From Clitopilus passeckerianus (taxonomy: Eukaryota > Basidiomycota > Agaricomycetes > Agaricales > Entolomataceae), in NCBI GenBank assembly GCA_944990035.1, contig CALYLX010000159.1:682001-746000 (forward strand): a DNA stretch of 64,000 nucleotides, read 5' to 3'. Below, one piece after another: positions 45,471 through 56,506 of the stretch. A model generated the notes under the pieces. That model searched no databases and had not been told where the DNA came from. It saw only the letters and a program-made list of their open reading frames with translations. The first letter of the stretch is position 1. The number at the start of each line of letters is the position of its first letter. The position numbers and the translations under genes were made by a program.

Positions 45471-47708
45471 TCAGGTGAGTTTCTTCCTCTTTATACTCGG
45501 TGATATCCTTGGCATTCCGCAGTTCCGACTCGGGCATCCATTCGTTGTCCGCTAATGGCCATCCCTTCCATTTTACGAGGTATCTGTGTTGCCCTTTGCC
45601 TTGTTTCGATAGGCCACAATTGCTTCTATTTCGTATTCTTCTATTCCGTCGATTTTGTCAGGTGGCGGTTTAGAGAAGCTGGGTCCATGCGCTTTGGTGG
45701 AGATGTAACGGTGAGAAGTGATGCGTGAATCACCGGGTGGATCTTCCATCGTCTTGGCAGGATATAGGTGGAGTTTCCACCTCAAGTATATTGAAGGGTC
45801 TTCTGCGTTTGGGTGCTAGTTTCTTGGATGACCTTGATTGAGATTTGTGGCTTCTAACCACACCTTTTCTCCGACTTTGAATGGGGTGAAATGTCGTGTG
45901 ATCTTCTCTGCCATGCGCACAGCAAGTGCATGTGCAGCATTTGCTTCATCGCGTGCTAGCGAAGTTCCTGATCCGTTTGTCAACTGCGGAATTTTGCTAG
46001 TGGGAGCAACTGATGAGTGCAGGTGGTTCGTATCCCATCATTAGGTAGAATGGGGTTCGTTTGGTGACAGAGTGTGTAGGAAAGAGTAGAGTGTAATCCA
46101 TTTGGACCAGGATTCGGGTTCTGCACAGAAGATGGGAGATAGGCATCAATCTCCTGATTGATCCTTTCTGTCGCACCATCGGTTTGTGGGTGGTCATCAT
46201 GTTGAGCTTGATTCCAAGAGTCGTCCCATTTCTTGAAAACTTTAGAGGCGAATTGAGGTTCTCTGTCTGAAATTCCTTTGTCGGGAGTCCAAAGCGACGG
46301 CGCGTTGTCAATGTAGGCATTTGCAGTTTCTGTGCGTCGATTTTCCTTGTGCAAGGGATGAAAATTGCCCCTTCGTAGCTCCATGGTCGACCACGGCCAT
46401 AATGCTATCGAAACCATTACTCTCTGGAGATCCGTGTGAAAATCGTACGTCACTAGCGAAAATGGCCTAGTGGTTTCGGATTTGATGGGCATTAACGTGG
46501 AGCAGTGGGGTGGCGATTGATCTTCATTTGTTGGCACATTGCACAGCCCTGCACAAAGTTCTTGATGAACACTGACATCCCTGGCCACCAGTAGTCCTTC
46601 CGGACTTTCTCCAGTGTCCCAAATTGTCCAGGGTGTCCTGCGCTGGGTAGATCGTGATAATGTTGGACTATCTTCCTTCGGAGTCTTCGTCATCTGGTAC
46701 CACGCACTTGTCCTTGTAGTACAAGATGCCATCGTCAAATTTCCAGTCTTCCAGGTTTGATCGGATTGGTGGGGTCCGTCTTCTTTGGCGGTGCGAATGG
46801 CGTCAACAATCAGTTTGTCATTGACCATCTTGTGGTATTTAGTTCAATGTCAATTGGCGAAGAAGAGAATGATGTCTTCGTTGTCGGTATCTTCACCTGG
46901 GATGTGGTCTGGTCGTCGAGATAGTGCGTCGGATTGTATCATCTTTGCACCAGGGTGTACAAGTTTGATGTTAAACTGGGATAGCATCGATTCCATCTTG
47001 CTTGTCGTCGGTTCAACTTCCGGGCTTCTCGGTGTTTTTTGATCGGATAGAATCACGACTGAATGTTGGGATCCATGGAAGTAGTGTCGCCAGGTTTCTA
47101 ATGCGCGGATAATGCCTAGAAGTTCTCGGTCATAGATTTCATAGTTCCGTTCTGTTTCGGCGATTGATATGAAACCATGAAACGATCGTTATCACTTTGC
47201 GTCATTTCCATGACAAATTTTTCGTGGTCAGGCATCAGCAACACAGGTGCTTCCAGGAATTTGTCTTTCAGGGTAGTGAAAGCTTTGTGACATTCATTGG
47301 TCCATTCCCACTTCTTGTCTTTCTTGGTGAGTTCGTTCAGCGGTTTGGCAATTTCCGCATATTTTCCGATGAACCTGCGGTAAAAGTTTCCGAATCCTAG
47401 GAATGATCAGACTTCCTTTACTGTAGTTGGCGTAGGCCAGTCGCGCATCCCTGCAAGTTTGACAGGGTCCATGGAGATCTTGTTTGGTTCAATGATGAAC
47501 CCGAGGTACTCCACTCTTGTGGTGTCAAATTGGCATTTCTCTGCTTTGAGGTAGAGATCGTTGTCTTGTAGTCTTTGTAAGACTCTGCGTGTGCGTTCTC
47601 GGTGTTTTTCTGGATCGTTGGAGAAGATGAGGATGTCGTCCATGTAGATGATGACCCATCCTTCGTCTATCATGTCTCGGAAAAGGTGGTTCATCATTGC
47701 TTGGAAGG
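45471..47708 (-). pseudogene. pol: Pol of E3, C-terminal part (RT palm to chromodomain), broken
   Basis: The intact part at 47407-47697 covers the RT palm with [14 protein letters not shown] and [11 protein letters not shown]. Downstream, RNase H, integrase and the chromodomain are present in fragments, with frames lost repeatedly by 1-10 base deletions. The N-terminal half of this pol lies at 62133-63563, separated by E4 and E5. Confidence 0.75.
47704..47708. repeat. Left target duplication of E4 (GAAGG)
   Basis: GAAGG at 47704-47708 is repeated at 62128-62132, exactly at the two outer LTR ends of E4. Removing E4 and one GAAGG restores the RT codons of E3. Confidence 0.92.
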
Positions 47709-48173
47709 TGTTAAGGCAGAGCCTAACAACTTAGGTAATACTGTTTACGCTCGATGTCTTTGATAAACAAAGACAGAGATTTGTCAGCAGCTGCGGCTGT
47801 ACTGACAACCTGGTGAGATTGACGAAGCAAGGGACTTAAAGGCGAAGTAGAGAACTAAGCAGTTAGGTAGATTGCCTAGGTCAAGCTGAGGAGCCTTGAC
47901 CAAATGGTACAGGTTTATATACCTATCTAGTAGTTCTAAATATAGCACATGCGCAGCATGCTGAGTAAGTAATGAGTCATGCGCAGCATGATGAGTAAGT
48001 ACATGAGTCAGAAAGAGTCAGATAAGGTATAAGTCTCTCACGATCGTGAGAGATGCGGAGTAAGCATGGAAAAAGATGAAAAATGCGCAGTGATGCGCAG
48101 CATATGTGAGTAATCGTGCATAGGTAAGCGGGCCGGGGTATGTAAGGAGAAACATGTAAGCAAAATCATAACA
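47709..48173 (-). repeat. Left (3') LTR of E4 (465 bp)
   Basis: Shares the E4-specific variants GACAACC and GCGAAGTAGAG with the LTR at 61663-62127, which pairs the two as ends of one element. Confidence 0.93.
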
Positions 48174-48204
48174 TTACCCTCCGCTATCGTTGAAGTCTCC
48201 GACT

Positions 48205-49062
48205 TCAATTCCTTTACCCGAAGTGACGGTCTATGCCCTTGTGGTAGCGTTGTGGGCAGCTAACCGGGTAATGGCCTGGGCCACGATGATGGCACAGACG
48301 ACACACAAACGAAAGCAATGACACTGTCGGTGTCTGCCTCCACAAATGTAGCATCTGAACCATCGGGTGGTGGTGGTCTGTTGGCAAGGTATCCGGTGCG
48401 CGGCGCCTTCTGGGACGATACTGTCGAGGGAAGGTTCACCAGCGTTGGTGAGTCGGACTCTGGTGGGCTTTCGAATGCGGAGAGGTATGGCGTTGGAGGG
48501 TTTGCCATTGGGATTGATGTTTTCCTTGTTGTCGTTCTGTTCTTTTTGACGAAGGGGTTATGTTTTATTTTGCGGCGGTGTGTAAATTGGTGACGGGAGG
48601 AAATGCTCGTAGGGTTCCGCAAACTTGACGTGCAGTGAGGATTGTGACTTCCTCTTCTTGACTTTCCTCAGGCCCCCAGGGATTGGAGGCAAGGGTTTCG
48701 AAGTCTGTCTCCTCTGGGTTGTTGAACCAGTTTTGTCGTTCGGGGAAGAATTCGTCGAGGAAAGCTGTTCCTCCAATAGCAAAGAAGAGGTCTGTGAGGG
48801 TCTCCTCCGTTTCTCGATCAACTTTGTCCAAAAGTTGATCAAGATCGTCAGTGGTTTTCGCAAATTGGTGGCGCAGCCGAGCCACTTCGTTGCGAGTTTC
48901 GGTTCGTCGGTTTTGGTAGAGGGTTCCTTGTTCTCCCACAGCGGTGAGAGGGTTGTCGTTGCTGCTCCAGGCAGTATGCGTACGGAGCGCCGTAATAGCG
49001 GTATCGGATTTGAAGGTGTTGCGGATGATGGTGCGGTCGTAGGAAGAGGCATTTTGAGACAT
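48205..49062 (-). pseudogene. Third ORF of E4, frameshifted
   Basis: Starts MSQNASSYDRTIIRNTFKSD at 49062 and agrees closely with the E5 copy for about 160 residues. Base losses then disturb the frame, one of them in the CCACCCAGATGG stretch before the zinc knuckle. The second Cys-His module is not in frame. Confidence 0.75.
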
Positions 49063-49100
49063 TGTTATATAGTGGATGTGAGTGGGTTTGCTATGTGGTG

Positions 49101-50357
49101 TCAGGTGAGTTTCTTCCTCTTTTTATACTCGGTGAGTATTTTCTTGGCGTTCCGCAGTTCCGACTCGGGCATCCATTCGTTGTCCGCTGATGGCCATCCC
49201 TTCCATTTTACGAGGTATCTGTGTCGCCCTTTGCCTTGTTTCTGATGGGCCACAATTGCTTCTATTTCGTATTCTTCTATTCCGTCGATTTCGTCAGGTG
49301 GCGGTTTAGAGAAGCTGGGTCCATGCGCTTTGGTGGAGATGTAACGGGTGAGAAGTGACGCGTGAATCACCGGGTGGATCTTCCATCGTCTTGGCAGGTC
49401 GAGTTTATAGGTCAGGTGTCCTTTTACCTCAAGTATCTTGAAGGGTCCTTCTCGTTTGGGTGCTAGTTTCTTGGAGATGTTTCCTTGATTGAGATTTGTG
49501 GCTTCTAACCACACCTTTTCTCCGACTTTGAATGGGGTGAACTGTCGTGTGATCTTCTCTGCCATGCGTTGCGCAGCAAGTGCATGTGCAGCATTTGCTT
49601 CATCGCGTGCTAGCAGAAGTTCCTTGATCCGTTTGTCAACTGCGGGAATTTTGCTAGTGGGAGCAACTGATGGGAGTGCAGGTGGTTCGTATCCCATCAT
49701 TAGGTAGAATGGGGTTCGTTTGGTGACAGAGTGTGTTCGGCTGTTGTAGGAGAATTCTAGAGTGGTAATCCATTTGGACCAGGATTCGGGGTTCTGTGCA
49801 CAGAAGATGCGGAGATAGGCATCAATCTCCTGATTGATCCTTTCTGTCGCACCATCGGTTTGTGGGTGGTAGGCGGTGCTCATGTTGAGCTTGATTCCAA
49901 GAGTCGTCCCATTTCTTGGAAAACTTTAGAGGCGAATTGAGGTCCTCTGTCTGAAATTCCTTTGTCGGGAAGTCCAAAGCGACGGTAAACGTTGTCAATG
50001 TAGGCGTTTGCAGTTCCTGTGGCGTCGATTTTCTTTGTGCAAGGGATGAAAATTGCCCCCTTCGTAGCTCCATGGTCGACCACGGCCATAATGCTATCGA
50101 AACCATCACTCTCTGGGAGATCCGTGTGAAAATCGTACGTCACTAGCGAAAATGGCCTAGTGGTTTCGGATTTGATGGGCATTAATGGTGGAGCGGTGGG
50201 GTGGCGATTGATTTTCATTTGCTGGCACATTGCACAGCCCTGCACAAAGTTCTTGATGAACACTGACATCCCTGGCCACCAGTAGTCCTTCCGGACTTTT
50301 TCCAGTGTCCCAAATTGTCCAGGGTGTCCTGCGCTGGGTAGATCGTGATAACGTTGG
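49101..50357 (-). pseudogene. pol: Integrase and chromodomain part of E4 pol, severed by E5
   Basis: 49880-50269 encodes the integrase zinc-finger end and DDE core ([49 protein letters not shown]). 49101-49883 continues after a small frame change ([20 protein letters not shown]) to the chromodomain (RYLVKWKGWPSADNEWMPES) and the stop. The catalytic Asp, Asp and Glu are visible. The upstream pol of this element lies beyond E5, from 57573. Confidence 0.85.
50353..50357. repeat. Left target duplication of E5 (GTTGG)
   Basis: GTTGG at 50353-50357 recurs at 57568-57572 at the outer ends of E5. The uninterrupted sequence with a single GTTGG is seen in E5's own integrase near 53012. Confidence 0.93.
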
Positions 50358-50821
50358 TGTTAAGGCAGAGCCTAACAACTTAGGTAATACTGTTTACGCT
50401 CGATGTCTTTGATAAACAAAGACAGAGATTTGTCAGCAGCTGCGGCTGTACTGACGACCTGGTGAGATTGACGAAGCAAGGGACTTAAAGGCGAAATAGA
50501 GAACTAAGCAGTTAGGTAGATTGCCTAGGTCAAGCTGAGGAGCCTTGACCAAATGGTACAGGTTTATATACCTATCTAGTAGTTCTAAATATAGCACATG
50601 CGCAGCATGCTGAGTAAGTAATGAGTCATGCGCAGCATGATGAGTAAGTACATGAGTCAGAAAGAGTCAGATAAGGTATAAGTCTCTCACGATCGTGAGA
50701 GATGCGGAGTAAGCATGGAAAAAGATGAAAAATGCGCAGTGATGCGCAGCATATGTGAGTAATCGTGCATAGGTAAGCGGGCCGGGTATGTAAGGAGAAA
50801 CATGTAAGCAAAATCATAACA
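50358..50821 (-). repeat. Left (3') LTR of E5 (464 bp)
   Basis: TGTTAAGG...CATAACA on the plus strand. Nearly identical to 57103-57567; one G fewer in GGCCGGG. Confidence 0.95.
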
Positions 50822-50851
50822 TTACCCTCGCTATCGTTGAAGTCTCCGACT

Positions 50852-51724
50852 TCAATTCCTTCCTTTACCCCAGAAGTGACGGTCTATGCCCTTGTGGTAG
50901 CGTTGTGGGCAGCTAACCGGGTAATGGCCTGGGCCACGATGATGGCACAGACGACACACAAAACGAAAGCAATGACACTGTCGGTGTCTGCCTCCACAAA
51001 TGTAGCATCTGAACCATCTGGGTGGTGGTGGTCTGTTGGCAAGGTATCCGGTGCGCGGCGCCTTCTGGGACGATACTGTCGAGGGGGGGGAAGGTTCACC
51101 AGCGTTGGTGAGTCGGACTCTGGTGGGCTTTCGAATGCGGAGAGGTATGGCGTTGGAGGGTTTGCCATTGGGATTGATGTTTTCCTTGTTGTCGTTCTGT
51201 TCTTTTTTGACGAAGGGGTTATGTTTTATTTTTGCGGCGGTGTGTAAATTGGTGACGGGAGGAAATGCTCGTAGGGTTCCGCAAACTTGACGTGCAGTGA
51301 GGATTGTGACTTCCTCTTCTTGACTTTCCTCAGGCCCCCAGGGATTGGAGGCAAGGGTTTCGAAGTCTGTCTCCTCTGGGTTGTTGAACCAGTTTTGTCG
51401 TTCGGGGAAGAATTCGTCGAGGAAAGCTGTTCCTCCAATAGCAAAGAAGAGGTCTGTGAGGGTCTCCTCCGTTTCTCGATCAACTTTGTCCAAAAGTTGA
51501 TCAAGATCGTCAGTGGTTTTCGCAAATTGGTGGCGCAGACGAGCCACTTCGTTGCGAGTTTCGGTTCGTCGGTTTTGGTAGAGGGTTCCTTGTTCTCCCA
51601 CAGCGGTGAGAGGGTTGTCGTTGCTGCTCCAGGCAGTATGCGTACGGAGCGCCGTAATAGCGGTATCGGATTTGAAGGTGTTGCGGATGATGGTGCGGTC
51701 GTAGGAAGAGGCATTTTGAGACAT
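50852..51724 (-). CDS. Third ORF of the chromovirus: coiled-coil, double zinc-knuckle protein (290 aa)
   Basis: Extra gene between pol and the 3' LTR, not part of the usual gag-pol plan. It starts MSQNASSYDRTIIRNTFKSD, 36 bases after the pol stop, just downstream of CTATATAACA. Residues about 55-90 form a likely coiled coil (ARLRHQFAKTTDDLDQLLDK). A basic Pro-rich linker follows. Residues 240-272 hold two Cys-His modules: C-x2-C-x3-H-x2-C-x-C (CYICGGRHRQCHC) and C-x2-C-x6-H-x4-C (CRLCHHRGPGHYPVSC). There is no signal peptide or membrane helix, so it is not an envelope gene. The zinc modules resemble nucleic-acid binding knuckles; a nucleocapsid, chaperone or targeting role is inferred. E5 is the only copy with both modules in one frame, through extra bases in a G-run (51085) and an A-run (50960), so the exact frame needs care. 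Confidence 0.65.
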   Translation of the reverse strand: MSQNASSYDRTIIRNTFKSDTAITALRTHTAWSSNDNPLTAVGEQGTLYQNRRTETRNEVARLRHQFAKTTDDLDQLLDKVDRETEETLTDLFFAIGGTAFLDEFFPERQNWFNNPEETDFETLASNPWGPEESQEEEVTILTARQVCGTLRAFPPVTNLHTAAKIKHNPFVKKEQNDNKENINPNGKPSNAIPLRIRKPTRVRLTNAGEPSPPSTVSSQKAPRTGYLANRPPPPRWFRCYICGGRHRQCHCFRFVCRLCHHRGPGHYPVSCPQRYHKGIDRHFWGKGRN

Positions 51725-51762
51725 TGTTATATAGTGGATGTGAGTGGGTTTGCTATGTGGTG

Positions 51763-54700
51763 TCAGGTGAGTTTCTTCCTCTTTTTATACTCGGTGAGTA
51801 TTTTCTTGGCGTTCCGCAGTTCCGACTCGGGCATCCATTCGTTGTCCGCTGATGGCCATCCCTTCCATTTTACGAGGTATCTGTGTCGCCCTTTGCCTTG
51901 TTTCTGATGGGCCACAATTGCTTCTATTTCGTATTCTTCTATTCCGTCGATTTCGTCAGGTGGCGGTTTAGAGAAGCTGGGTCCATGCGCTTTGGTGGAG
52001 ATGTAACGGGTGAGAAGTGACGCGTGAATCACCGGGTGGATCTTCCATCGTCTTGGCAGGTCGAGTTTATAGGTCAGGTGTCCTTTACCTCAAGTATCTT
52101 GAAGGGTCCTTCTCGTTTGGGTGCTAGTTTCTTGGAGATGTTTCCTGATTGAGATTTGTGGCTTCTAACCACACCTTTTCTCCGACTTTGAATGGGGTGA
52201 ACTGTCGTGTGATCTTCTCTGCCATGCGTTGCGCAGCAAGTGCATGTGCAGCATTTGCTTCATCGCGTGCTAGCAGAAGTTCCTTGATCCGTTTGTCAAC
52301 TGCGGGAATTTTGCTAGTGGGAGCAACTGATGGGAGTGCAGGTGGTTCGTATCCCATCATTAGGTAGAATGGGGTTCGTTTGGTGACAGAGTGTGTTCGG
52401 CTGTTGTAGGAGAATTCTAGAGTGGTAATCCATTTGGACCAGGATTCGGGGTTCTGTGCACAGAAGATGCGGAGATAGGCATCAATCTCCTGATTGATCC
52501 TTTCTGTCGCACCATCGGTTTGTGGATGGTAGGCGGTGCTCATGTTGAGCTTGATTCCAAGGAGTCGTCCCATTTCTTGGAAAACTTTAGAGGCGAATTG
52601 AGGTCCTCTGTCTGAAATTCCTTTGTCGGGAAGTCCAAAGCGACGGTAAACGTTGTCAATGTAGGCGTTTGCAGTTCCTGTGGCGTCGATTTTCTTTGTG
52701 CAAGGGATGAAAATTGCCCCCTTCGTAGCTCCATGGTCGACCACGGCCATAATGCTATCGAAACCATCACTCTCTGGGAGATCCGTGTGAAAATCGTACG
52801 TCACTAGCGAAAATGGCCTAGTGGTTTCGGATTTGATGGGCATTAATGGTGGAGCGGTGGGGTGGCGATTGATTTTCATTTGCTGGCACATTGCACAGCC
52901 CTGCACAAAGTTCTTGATGAACACTGACATCCCTGGCCACCAGTAGTCCTTCCGGACTTTTTCCAGTGTCCCAAATTGTCCAGGGTGTCCTGCGCTGGGT
53001 AGATCGTGATAACGTTGGACTATCTTCCTTCGGAGGTCTTCGTCATCTGGTACCACACACTTGTCCTTGTAGTACAAGATGCCATCGTCAAATTTCCAGT
53101 CTTCCAGGTTTGATCGGATTGGTGGGGGTCCGTCTTCTTTGGCGGTGCGAATGGCGTCAACAATCAGTTTGTCATTGACCATCTTGTGTACAATTTCGTC
53201 CTTTAGTTCAATGTCAATTGAGCGAAGGAAGAGCTTGTCGGGGAGGAGAATGATGTCTTCGTTGTCGGTGTCTTCACCTGGGATGTGGTCTGGTCGTCGA
53301 GATAGTGCGTCAGATTGTATCATCTTTGCACCAGGGGTGTGTACAAGTTTGATGTTAAACTGGGATAGCATCAAATTCCATCTTGCTTGTCGTCGGTTCA
53401 ACTTCCGGGCTTCTCGGAAGTATGTGAGGTTTTTGTGATCGGATAGAATCACAACTGAATGTTGGGATCCATGGAAGTAGTGTCGCCAGGTTTCTAATGC
53501 GCGGATAATGCCTAGAAGTTCTCGGTCGTAGATTTCATAGTTCCGTTCTGTTTCCGAGAACGATTTAGATATGAAACCACATGGGTGCCATGATCCGTTG
53601 GCGTCACGTTGTTGTAGGACTGCTCCTGTTGCATGTTTTGAGGCGTCGCTTTCCACCACAAATGGCTTCGTGGGATCAGGCATCAGCAACACAGGCGCTT
53701 CCAGGAATTTGTCTTTCAGGGTAGTGAAAGCTTTGTGACATTCATTGGTCCATTCCCATTTCTTGTCTTTCTTGGTGAGTTCGTTCAGCGGTTTGGCAAT
53801 TTCCGCATATTTTCCGATGAACCTGCGGTAAAAGTTTCCGAATCCTAGGAATGATCGGACTTCCTTTACTGTAGTTGGCGTAGGCCAGTCGCGCATCCCT
53901 GCAAGTTTGACAGGGTCCATGGAGATCTTGTTTGGTTCAATGATGAACCCAAGGTATTCCACTCTTGTGGTGTCAAATTGGCATTTCTCTGCTTTGAGGT
54001 AGAGATCGTTGTTTTGTAGTCTTTGTAAGACTCTGCGTGTGCGTTCTCGGTGTTTTTCTGGATCGTTGGAGAAGATGAGGATGTCGTCCATGTAGATGAT
54101 GACCCATCCTTCGTCTATCATGTCTCGGAAAAGGTGGTTCATCATTGCTTGGAAGGTACCGGGTGAGTTCATTAGTCCAAAGAACATCACCATTGGTTCA
54201 AATAACCCTCGGTTGGTCTTGAACGCTGCTTTCCATTGGTCACCATCTTTGATGCGGATGTTGTGATATCCCCATCGAATGTCGAGTTTGGTGAAGACAG
54301 TTGCTCCTTTGAGTTTATCGATGAGTTCGCTAGCCAGCGGTAAGGGTAAGCGTTAGGTATTGTTCCTTCGTTGAGTCGTCGGTAATCCTGACATGGTCTC
54401 AGGGCTTCCGAGTCTTTCTTTGCAACAAAGAAGAACGGAGATGCTTGTGGGGAGTTGGATTCTCGGATGTATCCTTTGGCTAGATTTTGTGAGAAACTCG
54501 TCGAGTTTTTCTTGCTCTAAGGGGCTGAGCGGATAGACCTTGCAGTCTTTTGGCACGAAATCTGTCTTCAGATCTATGGCGTGATCCCAGGGTCGGCTTG
54601 GTGGGAATCGTTCAGATGCTGCTTTCTCAAAGACTTTTCTGTAGTCTTGAAGATAGTCGGGGATGATTTCGTCAAGGGATTTCTTTGGTTCCTTATCTTC

Positions 54701-55589
54701 TCGTTTATGTTCCAGAGCTTGCGAAATTGATGTTTTCGCACGTATCCACACCTGCTGTGTGTGGTGTCTGGTTGCTGGATGGTGTGTTACCACCGTCTGT
54801 CGTATTGTGGTAGTTGGCCTGATTGGCCCGTACACAAGGTAATCCTTTGTGTGTTCCTGCGTAAGTGGGGGTTCCTCCTTGGTGAATATTCCGACTGCCG
54901 GTTCGTTCTGGCAGTATGCGATGAGAAAATCTTCATTGATCTCTTCTCCGTCTTCGACTATTCGGAAATAGTCGCTAAGTCCTTCTGATTTTCCGGGATT
55001 CTCTTCGGAACAATCAGGTGCTGGGGTAGGTGGCGTGTTTTCCTCTAGTAGTTGTTCTCGGATGGCTCTCATCCGCTTGATGTCTACTGCTCGCATCAAT
55101 GTTTGCGACAGTCGTTGGGTAATGCGTGATTCGTCGATTTCGAGTGTGCCGTCGCTCCACGATATGATTGGATCTACCCGTTTTAGCCAGGGTAATCCAA
55201 AAATCAGGTGGTCTTTCCCGAGTCCAGTGACAAAACATCTTTCCTTGATGATGGCTGTCCCTATCTTGGCAATAACCCAGGTAAAGTGGGTAATAGTTCC
55301 TTGTTTGTTCAGGGTGCCATCAACGTTTCGTGCTGTAATCGGTTGTCGGAGTGGGAGTAGTGGGAGGTGATGTGTCTTGGCGAAGACGGAGTCGATAAAT
55401 GACCCTTGCGCTCCAGAGTCAATGAGAGCTTTTGTGCCGGCGATTGTTGTATTTCCATCTAGGGGTCTTGTAGAGAGATTGGGATACGCATAGATTCAGC
55501 ATAAAAATCAGTAGCTACAAGTACACTGGAAATATCAATCGGGCGAGGAAGTACGACGTCGGCTTTGCAGTCTTCCTCTTTAAAAACCC
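51763..55589 (-). pseudogene. pol: Pol of E5: protease, RT, RNase H, integrase, chromodomain, with a few single-base frame breaks
   Basis: Starts by -1 shift at GGGTTTT (55583-55589). Protease: KALIDSGAQGSFIDSVF near 55420. RT and beyond are in one long frame at 52124-54193: [36 protein letters not shown] (YMDD catalytic box), RNase H ([20 protein letters not shown]), integrase finger (HDLPSAGH...CAMCQQ), DDE core (D in [10 protein letters not shown] in SDRGPQF, E in TERINQEID). The chromodomain at 51763-52032 (YEIEAIV, YLVKWKGWPSADNEWMPE) keeps the aromatic-cage positions for methyl-lysine, typical of chromoviruses that target heterochromatin. Breaks: loss of A near 55549, G-run losses near 55457 and 54337, an altered ATTTTG near 54487, T-run losses near 52083 and 52145. 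Otherwise complete. Confidence 0.9.
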
Positions 55590-56506
55590 TCAGCCTCTGC
55601 TTCAGTGTAGAATTCAGCGGCTTCTTCTTGGGGCATGTCAGCTAGGACTGCTCTGACATATTTGATCAACTCGGCTCCCTTCTCAGGTTTCTTGTGGAAT
55701 CGGCTGTCGTTGTTGCTAGGGTAGGTTCTTCCAAAATTCTTCCTTTGAAGACATTGTTGGATCGTGTGACCTTTCTTGGAGCAATAGTAGCACAAGTTGT
55801 TCTTCTTGTGATGTTCTCTTTCCTCCTGGGTGAGGCGGCGTTTGGGTGGATCAGTGGTGAAACGATCAACATCCATAGCCATTGGGTCTCGGGCTCCAGT
55901 AGGTGTTTTGTAAGCACCTTTGACCATATCAGATGTCTTGATGATACGGGTATGTCCCATGATTGTCTTGGCACGTCGCCAGTTGTTGTCAAACTGGACG
56001 GCTTTCTTGACCCAATCGTCGAATGTGGTAGGAGGAATCGGAAAAGAGAATTTTCTCTCGGAGTTTGGGGGTAAGTCCTTCCATGAAGATCTCAATCTTT
56101 GCAGTGTCACCGCTGAGATCAGTTCGTGCAAGAATATTCTTGAAGACGGTGACAAATTCGTCAGCTGTCCCATCCTGTCGTAAGGCTTTGAGTTGGAGGA
56201 GTGCGGCAGCTTTGTCGTCGGTAGGGAAAAGGCTTCTTTGAATTGGTTGATAAATTCAGCGTAGGTGGCTTTCCTTTCAGCTGCTGAATATTTATCGTGA
56301 AATTCTAATCCCCATGCTGCTGCAGTTCCTTCTTTGAGGAAGGATAGGGCGATGCGAATCTTCTTGTCATCTTCGAGTTGGTTGAGGTTGTTTAGGATGA
56401 GGTAGTCTTCAAGTTCCTGAATGAACTTTCTGGTCTTGGATCGGTCTCCGGAGAACGTTTGGGGTTTGGCTCCAATGTCCTTCTTGTTGTTGTTGTCTTG
56501 TGACAT
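55580..56506 (-). CDS. gag: Gag of E5, about 65 residues out of frame by two compensating losses
   Basis: MSQDNNNKKDIGAKPQTFSG from 56506. It is like E2 gag except that one G is missing near 56224 and two bases are missing in the C-run near 56033. Between them the protein reads LPTTKLPHSSNSKPYDRMGQ and so on in a foreign frame, replacing part of the capsid, and then returns to PPTTFDDWVKKAVQFDNNWR and the zinc knuckle CYYCSKKGHTIQQC. The total length is thus almost normal, which hides the defect. Either this copy is dead or the two losses are base-calling errors. Confidence 0.8.
   Translation of the reverse strand: MSQDNNNKKDIGAKPQTFSGDRSKTRKFIQELEDYLILNNLNQLEDDKKIRIALSFLKEGTAAAWGLEFHDKYSAAERKATYAEFINQFKEAFSLPTTKLPHSSNSKPYDRMGQLTNLSPSSRIFLHELISAVTLQRLRSSWKDLPPNSERKFSFPIPPTTFDDWVKKAVQFDNNWRRAKTIMGHTRIIKTSDMVKGAYKTPTGARDPMAMDVDRFTTDPPKRRLTQEEREHHKKNNLCYYCSKKGHTIQQCLQRKNFGRTYPSNNDSRFHKKPEKGAELIKYVRAVLADMPQEEAAEFYTEAEAEGF
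55583..55589 (-). other. -1 ribosomal frameshift heptamer (GGGTTTT) at the gag-pol junction of E5
   Basis: In the gag frame it reads G GGT TTT TAA. After a one-base slip back, pol reads GGG TTT TTA AAG. A TGA in the pol frame lies immediately upstream, so the pol frame opens exactly at the heptamer. In E5 the downstream stem has one base missing compared with E4. Confidence 0.75.

Larger units (their letters stand above)
44184..47708 (-). mobile_element. Retrotransposon E3 (chromovirus), left part: LTR, third ORF, integrase to RT
   Basis: Continuation of E3 after E2. It runs from position 32 of its 3' LTR through the third ORF and pol to codons for [13 protein letters not shown], where E4 interrupts at GAAGG (47704-47708). 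The rest of E3 resumes at 62128. This part has dozens of small deletions while the resumed part has none, so the quality of this stretch is doubtful. Confidence 0.85.
47709..50357 (-). mobile_element. Retrotransposon E4 (chromovirus), left part
   Basis: 3' LTR, third ORF, chromodomain and C-terminal integrase of E4, up to the E5 insertion at GTTGG (50353-50357). E4 resumes at 57568-62127. The two parts sum to about 7.2 kb, the full element length. Confidence 0.92.

Noticed and set aside
50852..51724. Third ORF as an envelope gene
   Set aside because: No signal peptide, no membrane helix and no glycoprotein-like Cys pattern; it has zinc-knuckle-like modules instead.
54353..55370. Repeated 111- and 74-residue open frames opposite to or overlapping pol in all copies
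   Set aside because: They are shadows of the pol frame in other frames; their repetition only reflects the repeated element.
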